This document shows, one piece after another, positions 7,203-12,658 of a stretch of DNA of 15,410 nucleotides. The position numbers were made by a program, and so were the translations under genes. Within the stretch, counting starts at the first letter, position 1, and each line of letters starts with the position of its first letter. Source of the DNA: RGIG3528 sp045598045 (GTDB taxonomy: Bacteria; Bacillota; Clostridia; Lachnospirales; Lachnospiraceae); the NCBI GenBank assembly GCA_045598045.1, contig JAZLLG010000080.1, positions 1 to 15,410 on the forward strand. Reading direction: 5' to 3'. Under the pieces are notes generated by a model. It saw nothing but the letters and a program-made list of their open reading frames with translations. It made no database searches and was not told the origin of the DNA.

Positions 7203-8973
7203 ACAGGGTGATGTTAAAGAAATAGCGGAAGAGCAGGGCATTTCCGAAATAACTGCCCGCGTGATGCTTAACCGCAGTCTGTTGACAAAAGACGAGAGGG
7301 ATGTATTTTTACATCCCTCTGTTTGCAGTTTAAGAGACCCGTCTGTTCTTCTTAATGCAATGAAAGCCGCCGAGGCTTTGAAACGGTTTGCAGCTGAAGG
7401 AAAACACATCAGAATCATCGGAGATTATGATGTGGACGGTGTTACAGCCACATATATTCTGATGAAAGGTCTGACGGAACTTCACGCAGACGTTGACTTC
7501 CGAATCCCGCACCGTATGAGAGACGGTTACGGCATAAATGAGTCGATGGTCGATGAAGCACTTAAAGACGGTGTAGACGTTATTCTCACATGTGATAATG
7601 GTATTTCCGAGTTTGAAACCGTTAAATATGCGAAGGAACTTGGAATGTATGTTATCATCACAGACCATCATGACATCCCTCGCAAGGAAAAGGATGACGG
7701 AACCTTGGAATATGTGATGCCCGAAGCGGACATTATCGTTAATCCGAAGCAGCCCGGCGAAACAAGTCCGTTTAACGGTTTTTGCGGATGCGTAGTTGCA
7801 ATGAAAGTCATGGAAGCATGCGGGCTCGATATAAGGCCGTTCCTGCCATATGCAGCGATGGCCACACTCTGTGATGTTATGGATCTTCGTGACGAAAACA
7901 GGACAATAGTTTCCGTTGGCCTTTCAGAGCTCAGGAAAACGGCGGATATCGGTCTTTCGGCGCTTATAGGTCAAAATGCACTTAACAGGGAGCAGATATC
8001 TTCGTATCATGTCGGATTTGTTATCGGACCGTGCCTGAATGCTTCGGGAAGACTGGACACAGCTGAAAAAGCATGCAGACTTCTTCTTTCCGAAAGCCCG
8101 GAAGAGGCAGCAGCTCTGGCAGAAGAGCTTGTTGCGTTAAATAAAGAACGTAAAGAAATGACAGAAGAGGGAGCCGACAGAGCGACATTTATTATTGACT
8201 ACGTCGCCAAGGAAAGGGCAAAAGCCGAGGGCGATGAAGACGGTGACTTGGATAAGTATATCGACAAAGTTATAGTCGTGAATCTGCAGGAATGTCACGA
8301 AAGCATTGCAGGCATTGTAGCAGGCCGAATCAGAGAGAAATATAATCGTCCGACCTTTATTTTTACCAACTCGGGTGATGTGCTTAAAGCGTCCGGACGT
8401 TCCATCGAAGGTTATTCCATGTACGATGAACTCTACAAGGTCAAGGAGCTTTTACTGAGGTTCGGAGGACATCCCATGGCGGCAGGTCTTTCCATCGATC
8501 CGGATAAATTCGAAGAATTTCAGACACTTATAAATGATAACTGCACATTGAAGCAGGAGGACTTTGTAAGAAAAGTCAGGATAGATGCCAAGCTCCCTTT
8601 CAGAAGCGTCTCCTTTGAACTTTTGGACGAGCTTAGCGCCTTGGAACCTTTCGGAAAAGGAAACGAGAAATATCTTTTTGCTGAAAAAGACTTGAAAATA
8701 GCGCAAATGCGCATACTTGGCAAAAACAGCAATTTGTTAAAACTAAATTTAATCAGCTCGGACGGCTTCAGATTTGAGGGCCTGTTTTTCGGCGATATAC
8801 CTTCGGTGCTCGACGAGCTTAAGTCTTCCTTCGGAGAGGAGGAAGTGGAAAAGGCATTCAGAGGAGTGCCAAACTGCATTTTCATATCAGCGACGTATGT
8901 ACCGGACAGAAACGAGTTCAATGGTATGGTAACGTTGAATGCCAAGCTTCAGGATATAAAAGTATTTAAGTGA
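7174..8973 (+). CDS. recJ: Single-stranded-DNA-specific exonuclease RecJ
   Basis: RecJ is a 5'-3' single-strand DNA exonuclease of the DHH family, using two metal ions in recombinational and mismatch repair. With the ATG at 7174 the product has 599 residues, near the usual size. Motifs are in order: D-Y-D-V-D-G at 84-89, C-D-N-G at 140-143, D-H-H at 164-166, N-A-S-G-R-L-D at 289-295 (start of the DHHA1 half) and G-G-H-P-M-A-A-G at 431-438. The C-terminal part fits the RecJ OB fold. The start lies inside the DUF4349 gene and lacks a clear ribosome site, so coupling to upstream translation is likely. An in-frame ATG at 7135 would add 13 residues with no better site and is less likely. Just 14 nt separate its stop from the preferred murD start. 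Confidence 0.95.
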   Translation: MKQTWVIRNKQGDVKEIAEEQGISEITARVMLNRSLLTKDERDVFLHPSVCSLRDPSVLLNAMKAAEALKRFAAEGKHIRIIGDYDVDGVTATYILMKGLTELHADVDFRIPHRMRDGYGINESMVDEALKDGVDVILTCDNGISEFETVKYAKELGMYVIITDHHDIPRKEKDDGTLEYVMPEADIIVNPKQPGETSPFNGFCGCVVAMKVMEACGLDIRPFLPYAAMATLCDVMDLRDENRTIVSVGLSELRKTADIGLSALIGQNALNREQISSYHVGFVIGPCLNASGRLDTAEKACRLLLSESPEEAAALAEELVALNKERKEMTEEGADRATFIIDYVAKERAKAEGDEDGDLDKYIDKVIVVNLQECHESIAGIVAGRIREKYNRPTFIFTNSGDVLKASGRSIEGYSMYDELYKVKELLLRFGGHPMAAGLSIDPDKFEEFQTLINDNCTLKQEDFVRKVRIDAKLPFRSVSFELLDELSALEPFGKGNEKYLFAEKDLKIAQMRILGKNSNLLKLNLISSDGFRFEGLFFGDIPSVLDELKSSFGEEEVEKAFRGVPNCIFISATYVPDRNEFNGMVTLNAKLQDIKVFK

Positions 8974-8978
8974 GAAGG
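8973..8978 (+). promoter_or_regulatory. Ribosome binding site that fixes the murD start
   Basis: AGAAGG begins at the last base of the recJ stop and lies 9 nt before the ATG at 8988. An in-frame GTG at 8970 precedes this site and has no site of its own, so it is not chosen. Confidence 0.6.
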
Positions 8979-8987
8979 TTTGCAGCC

Positions 8988-10181
8988 ATGAAAAAGATTA
9001 CTGACACATTAAAAGACAAAAGAATACTCATATGGGGTTACGGCAGGGAAGGTAAATCCACCGAAGCCTTTATCAAAAATCATGTGAATGTTGAAAAGCT
9101 TGATGTCTTTGAAGGATCGAGAGATGGATTTAATGAGGATGATTATGACTATATAATCAAAAGTCCCGGAATCGTTTATTTTACGGACAGTCCAAAGTAC
9201 ATTTCGCAGACCATCCTTTTCATGAACGAGTTCGGCTCACATACAATCGGCATTACCGGTACGAAGGGAAAGAGTACGACATCTTCTCTTATGTATGAGG
9301 CAATTAACGCCTGCGGAAAAAAGACCGTGCTTCTCGGTAACATCGGGCGCCCGTGTCTTGACCTTTATGATGAAATAGATGATGACACTCTTGTTGTATT
9401 CGAACTCAGCTGCCATCAGCTTTCAAAGCTGGAAGATGCTCCGAGATATTCTTTTTTTCTTAATCTTTTTGAGGAACATCTTGACTACTACAAAACTATG
9501 GACAAGTACTTCCAAGCCAAGGCAAACATTACGACGCATCAGGACGAGACCGGGTGGTGCCTGCTTGGAGCAAACGTTCCGAAGCTTGAAACACGCGCAA
9601 ACACACGCATTGTCGAGAAGTTAAATCACGATATAACTCTCAAGATACCCGGTGAACATAATCTTTTGAACGCTGAATTTGTCTATGAAATGGCTGTGGA
9701 CATACTTGGGCTGGACAGCGAAAAAGTGCTGAAGGGAATTGAAGGCTTCGAAGGACTTCCTCACAGACTTAAGTACATCGGGGGCGTAAATGAGGTTCAT
9801 TTTTACGATGACTCAATTTCCACCATACCCGAGGCATCCATCAATGCGGTTAAATCTGTTCCGAATGTAAGTGTCGTCCTTGTAGGCGGAATGGACAGAG
9901 GAATCGACTATGACATTCTGGAGGATTTTATTAAAAAGACTCCCGAAGTGAATTTCGTACTCATGTATGACACCGGACTTCGTATCTATAATGAACTTGG
10001 CGGCGATGGGTTCAAAAACGTATTCAAGGTAAGCGACTTGAAGGAAGCGGTTGCAAAGGCAAAAGAACTGGCACCCGCAGGATCGTCTGTTGTTCTTTCT
10101 CCTGCGGCTGCTTCTTACGGTTTTTTCAAGAACTTTGAGGAAAGAGGAGATAAGTTCAAGGAGCTTGCTTATGAAATCTGA
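8988..10181 (+). CDS. murD: MurD-family UDP-N-acetylmuramoyl-L-alanine--glutamate ligase, divergent
   Basis: Mur ligases add glutamate to UDP-MurNAc-L-alanine in the cytoplasm with ATP, an early step of peptidoglycan assembly. The 397-residue product has the N-terminal nucleotide-sugar domain (I-W-G-Y-G-R-E-G-K-S, K-S-P-G-I), the ATP loop G-I-T-G-T-K-G-K-S-T at 88-97, L-G-N-I-G-R-P, E-L-S-C-H-Q-L at 139-145, the G-x-H-N-x-x-N motif G-E-H-N-L-L-N at 222-228, L-P-H-R and G-G-M-D-R-G at 300-305. It is clearly MurD-like, but it differs from typical MurD at the acceptor motif: D-S-I-S-T-I-P-E at 275-282 replaces D-S-K-A/G-T-N, so the lysine is Ile277, and it is shorter than the usual 440-460 residues. 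It could be a paralogue with changed substrate choice. It overlaps the amidase by 11 nt. Confidence 0.85.
   Translation: MKKITDTLKDKRILIWGYGREGKSTEAFIKNHVNVEKLDVFEGSRDGFNEDDYDYIIKSPGIVYFTDSPKYISQTILFMNEFGSHTIGITGTKGKSTTSSLMYEAINACGKKTVLLGNIGRPCLDLYDEIDDDTLVVFELSCHQLSKLEDAPRYSFFLNLFEEHLDYYKTMDKYFQAKANITTHQDETGWCLLGANVPKLETRANTRIVEKLNHDITLKIPGEHNLLNAEFVYEMAVDILGLDSEKVLKGIEGFEGLPHRLKYIGGVNEVHFYDDSISTIPEASINAVKSVPNVSVVLVGGMDRGIDYDILEDFIKKTPEVNFVLMYDTGLRIYNELGGDGFKNVFKVSDLKEAVAKAKELAPAGSSVVLSPAAASYGFFKNFEERGDKFKELAYEI
10158..10163 (+). promoter_or_regulatory. Ribosome binding site inside murD that fixes the amidase start
   Basis: AAGGAG lies 7 nt before the ATG at 10171. The reading frame is open further upstream, but that part overlaps murD and would bury the signal peptide, so the ATG is chosen. 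Confidence 0.8.
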
Positions 10182-10929
10182 TTTCGGGTTTCTTCTTTCT
10201 GTTCCTTTCGTATTGCTTGTGGGCCTTTTTGTTTCCGTCGGTCCATGCGATGCGAAAACCACTGACGGACAGGAACTTTCAAGAGAAGCTTATAACAAAA
10301 GACGGATAATATGCATTGATGCGGGACATCAGCGGCACGGCAATAATGAGAAGGAGCCCGACGGGCCGGGTTCGACTGGTATGAAGGCAAAAGTTTCCTC
10401 CGGAACATCCGGCAAGACAACAGGTCTTCCGGAGTATGAGCTGAACCTTGAAGTAAGCCTCAAACTCAAAAAGGAGCTTTTGGAGAGGGGCTACAAGGTT
10501 GTTATGACAAGGGAATCCAACAACGTAAACATCAGTAATGCAGAAAGGGCTGCGATTGCAAATTTATTCCATTCCGATGCTTTTTTACGCATCCACGCCG
10601 ATGGCGCCGATAATTCTTCCACAAAAGGTGCAATGACGATATGCCAGACAAAAAACAATCCCTATAACGGACACCTGTATTTCAAAAGCAGTCTGCTTGC
10701 AAAATACGTGCTCGCGGGTTTATGTGAGGCAGCCGGGACTCAAAGCAGAAGTGTTTGGGAAACCGATACGATGAGTGGAATCAACTGGGCGGAGGTGCCG
10801 GTAACCATTGTCGAAATGGGCTTTATGTCAAATCCTGAGGAGGATGTGCTGATGGCTTCGGAAGAATATCAGAACAAGCTTTCCGAGGGCATAGCCGATG
10901 GAGTGGACAAATTTTTTGAAATGAAATGA
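10171..10929 (+). CDS. Secreted N-acetylmuramoyl-L-alanine amidase (Amidase_3, AmiC/CwlD type)
   Basis: This zinc enzyme cuts the bond between N-acetylmuramic acid and L-alanine in peptidoglycan. The 252-residue product starts with a signal or anchor sequence: one Lys, then a hydrophobic run from about 6 to 25 ending near G-P-C-D-A-K. Cleavage after D-A is plausible; Cys28 is not in a good lipobox. The single catalytic domain covers about 44-252. Zinc ligands are His53 in D-A-G-H-Q, Glu88 in P-E-Y-E-L-N-L and His142 in R-I-H-A-D-G; the catalytic glutamate is Glu215 in I-V-E-M-G-F-M-S-N. No separate wall-binding domain is present. The start overlaps the end of murD by 11 nt, so precursor synthesis and wall cleavage are co-expressed. 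It is the last gene of the operon. Paralogues in sporulation or division exist, and its own role is undetermined. Confidence 0.93.
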   Translation: MKSDFGFLLSVPFVLLVGLFVSVGPCDAKTTDGQELSREAYNKRRIICIDAGHQRHGNNEKEPDGPGSTGMKAKVSSGTSGKTTGLPEYELNLEVSLKLKKELLERGYKVVMTRESNNVNISNAERAAIANLFHSDAFLRIHADGADNSSTKGAMTICQTKNNPYNGHLYFKSSLLAKYVLAGLCEAAGTQSRSVWETDTMSGINWAEVPVTIVEMGFMSNPEEDVLMASEEYQNKLSEGIADGVDKFFEMK

Positions 10930-10950
10930 AAGAGATAGCGGAGATAAAGA

Positions 10951-10978
10951 AAAGTGCTTGACACAAAGCACTTTTTTT
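10951..10978 (+). terminator. Rho-independent terminator after the amidase gene
   Basis: AAAGTGCTT (10951-10959) pairs with AAGCACTTT (10966-10974) around a GACACA loop, and seven T residues run from 10972 to 10978. It closes the rarA-amidase operon. It overlaps the promoter of the next gene. Confidence 0.85.
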
Positions 10979-10986
10979 ACTAAAAT
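10958..10986 (+). promoter_or_regulatory. Near-consensus sigma-A promoter of the glycyl-tRNA synthetase gene
   Basis: TTGACA at 10958-10963 (6/6) and TAAAAT at 10981-10986 (5/6) are exactly 17 nt apart. Transcription should start near 10993, giving a leader of about 65 nt. The -35 box is formed by the end of the first arm and the loop of the upstream terminator hairpin. The leader is far too short for a T-box. Confidence 0.8.
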
Positions 10987-11014
10987 CACATGAACGCTTT
11001 TTAATAAGAAAGTA

Positions 11015-11034
11015 ATTGCGAAGCAAATCGCAAT
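11015..11034 (+). other. Hairpin in the glycyl-tRNA synthetase leader
   Basis: ATTGCGA (11015-11021) and TCGCAAT (11028-11034) form a perfect 7-bp stem with a 6-nt AGCAAA loop, about 22 nt into the predicted transcript and 9 nt before the ribosome site. No T-run follows, so it is not a terminator. Confidence 0.5.
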
Positions 11035-11057
11035 ATAAACACTAAGGAGATAACATT

Positions 11058-12461
11058 ATGGCTTGCGAAAAGACAATGGACAAAATCATAGCTCTTGCTA
11101 AGTCACGTGGTTTTGTTTATCCCGGCTCCGAGATTTACGGAGGACTTGCAAATACATGGGATTACGGTAACCTCGGCGTAGAGCTTAAGAACAACGTTAA
11201 GAAGGCATGGTGGAAAAAGTTCATTCAGGAAAACCCCTACAACGTAGGCGTTGACTGTGCAATCCTCATGAATCCTCAGACATGGGTTGCGTCCGGTCAC
11301 CTCGGCGGTTTCTCGGATCCTCTTATGGACTGTAAGGAATGCCACGAGCGTTTCAGAGCAGACAAGCTCATCGAAGATTACGCTTTCGAAAACAAGATTG
11401 ACCTCGGCGGTTCCGTTGATGGTTGGACAAACGACCAGATGAAAGCTTTCATCGAAGAGAAGGACATTAAGTGCCCTACATGCGGCAAGCATAATTTCAC
11501 CGATATCAGACAGTTCAACCTCATGTTCAAGACCTTCCAGGGTGTAACAGAGGATGCTAAAAACGTCGTATACCTTCGTCCCGAAACAGCACAGGGTATC
11601 TTCGTAAACTTCAAGAACGTACAGAGAACTTCCAGAAAGAAGATTCCTTTCGGAATCGGCCAGATCGGTAAGTCCTTCAGAAACGAAATCACACCCGGTA
11701 ACTTCACTTTCAGAACACGTGAGTTCGAACAGATGGAACTTGAGTTCTTCTGTGAGCCCGGTACAGACCTTGAGTGGTTCAAATACTGGAGAGCATTCTG
11801 CCGTGACTGGCTCGTTTCCCTCGGCATCAAGGAAGATGAAATGCGTCTTCGTGACCACAGCCCCGAAGAGCTTTGCTTCTACTCAAAGGGCACAACAGAT
11901 ATCGAATTCCTCTTCCCGTTCGGATGGGGCGAGCTTTGGGGCATTGCAGACCGTACGGACTACGACCTCAACCAGCACATCAATACTTCCGGCGAGGATA
12001 TGACATACTTCGATGATGAGAAGAACCAGCGTTACGTTCCTTACGTAGTAGAGCCTTCACTCGGTGCAGACCGTGTTACACTCGCATTCCTCTGTGCGGC
12101 ATATGATGAGGAAAACATCGGAACAGAAGAAGCTCCCGATGTAAGAACGGTTCTTCATTTCCATCCGGCACTTGCTCCCATCAAGGTAGGCATCCTTCCT
12201 CTTTCAAAGAAGCTCGATGAGGGCGCGGAAAAGATTTACGCAGAGCTTTCCAAGTACTGGAACTGTGAGTTCGATGACAGAGGAAACATCGGTAAGCGTT
12301 ACCGCCGTCAGGATGAAATCGGAACACCTTACTGCGTAACATACGACTTCGACTCTGAGAACGACGGCTGCGTAACAGTACGTGATCGTGATACAATGGC
12401 TCAGGAACGTATTAAGATCGAGGACCTTAAGGCATATCTTGAAAAGAAATTAGAGTTTTGA
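11058..12461 (+). CDS. glyQS: Glycyl-tRNA synthetase, single-chain (alpha2) type
   Basis: This class II synthetase charges tRNA-Gly with glycine in the cytoplasm. The 467-residue product is the homodimeric type related to archaeal and eukaryotic GlyRS, not the alpha2-beta2 type. Features in order: an N-terminal class II core start (G-F-V-Y-P-G-S-E-I-Y-G-G-L at 18-30), two Cys pairs C-K-E-C (92-95) and C-P-T-C (139-142) that probably bind zinc, L-R-P-E-T-A-Q-G at 173-180, motif 2 F-R-N-E-I-T-P-G at 207-214 with Arg208 contacting ATP, motif 3 L-G-A-D-R at 335-339 with Arg339, and a C-terminal anticodon-binding domain from about 375. AAGGAGA at 11044-11050 serves the ATG. The gene stands alone between its own promoter and terminator, with biased codons typical of high expression. 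Confidence 0.97.
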   Translation: MACEKTMDKIIALAKSRGFVYPGSEIYGGLANTWDYGNLGVELKNNVKKAWWKKFIQENPYNVGVDCAILMNPQTWVASGHLGGFSDPLMDCKECHERFRADKLIEDYAFENKIDLGGSVDGWTNDQMKAFIEEKDIKCPTCGKHNFTDIRQFNLMFKTFQGVTEDAKNVVYLRPETAQGIFVNFKNVQRTSRKKIPFGIGQIGKSFRNEITPGNFTFRTREFEQMELEFFCEPGTDLEWFKYWRAFCRDWLVSLGIKEDEMRLRDHSPEELCFYSKGTTDIEFLFPFGWGELWGIADRTDYDLNQHINTSGEDMTYFDDEKNQRYVPYVVEPSLGADRVTLAFLCAAYDEENIGTEEAPDVRTVLHFHPALAPIKVGILPLSKKLDEGAEKIYAELSKYWNCEFDDRGNIGKRYRRQDEIGTPYCVTYDFDSENDGCVTVRDRDTMAQERIKIEDLKAYLEKKLEF

Positions 12462-12469
12462 TGAAAAAC

Positions 12470-12508
12470 AGAGCATGTAAACGCTTACATGCTCTATTTG
12501 TGTTTTTT
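12470..12508 (+). terminator. Rho-independent terminator after glycyl-tRNA synthetase
   Basis: AGAGCATGTAA (12470-12480) and TTACATGCTCT (12485-12495) form a perfect 11-bp stem with an ACGC loop. A T-rich tail with TTT at 12497-12499 and six T residues at 12503-12508 follows. Confidence 0.88.
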
Positions 12509-12522
12509 GTGCAATTTGACGA

Positions 12523-12557
12523 TTTTTTTCGTTTTTGCAAAGTTTTTAACAATTTTT
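12523..12557. promoter_or_regulatory. T-tracts with near-helical spacing upstream of the ppdK promoter (possible UP element)
   Basis: Runs of five to seven T residues lie at 12523-12529, 12532-12536, 12543-12547 and 12553-12557, with centres about 8, 11 and 10 nt apart. That is close to one helical turn, so the DNA may be bent. Relative to the predicted start near 12583 they cover roughly -60 to -26, where an UP element and the -35 region would be. Confidence 0.4.
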
Positions 12558-12576
12558 GATAAACTTGTGGTAAAAT
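12546..12576 (+). promoter_or_regulatory. Extended -10 promoter of ppdK
   Basis: TGgTAAAAT at 12568-12576 is an extended -10 element. The best -35 match is TTAACA at 12546-12551, 19 nt upstream and so slightly far, which the extended -10 could offset. Transcription would start near 12583, leaving a leader of about 75 nt. Confidence 0.55.
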
Positions 12577-12615
12577 AGCATACCGCAGTAATAAAAGCAA
12601 TAAAAGGTAATTGAC

Positions 12616-12637
12616 GTGTGACAATGATTCGTCACAC
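12616..12637. promoter_or_regulatory. 7-bp inverted repeat next to the ppdK ribosome site
   Basis: GTGTGAC (12616-12622) and GTCACAC (12631-12637) are perfect inverted repeats around AATGATTC. The repeat is inside the predicted leader and ends 4 nt before the strong AAAGGAGGA site at 12642-12650. It can be an operator for a dimeric repressor or an mRNA hairpin near the ribosome site. The half-site spacing (TGTGA-N10-TCACA) does not fit the Crp N6 spacing. Confidence 0.45.
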
Positions 12638-12658
12638 TCTCAAAGGAGGAAAAACAAA

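Noticed and set aside
10979..11057. T-box riboswitch before glycyl-tRNA synthetase
   Set aside because: The stretch between the upstream terminator and the start codon is too short, and holds no specifier stem or antiterminator motif.
11103..11858. Long minus-strand reading frame (251 codons) opposite glycyl-tRNA synthetase
   Set aside because: It lies wholly within a certain gene with strong codon bias, which clears stops on the other strand. It has no ribosome site, and its translation resembles no protein family.
12511..12521. TTGACG at 12516 as the ppdK -35 box
   Set aside because: No acceptable -10 lies 16-18 nt downstream; the good extended -10 at 12571 is 49 nt away.
12616..12637. 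Crp/Fnr binding site
   Set aside because: The half-sites look Crp-like, but the gap is 10 nt instead of 6, so it is described only as an inverted repeat.
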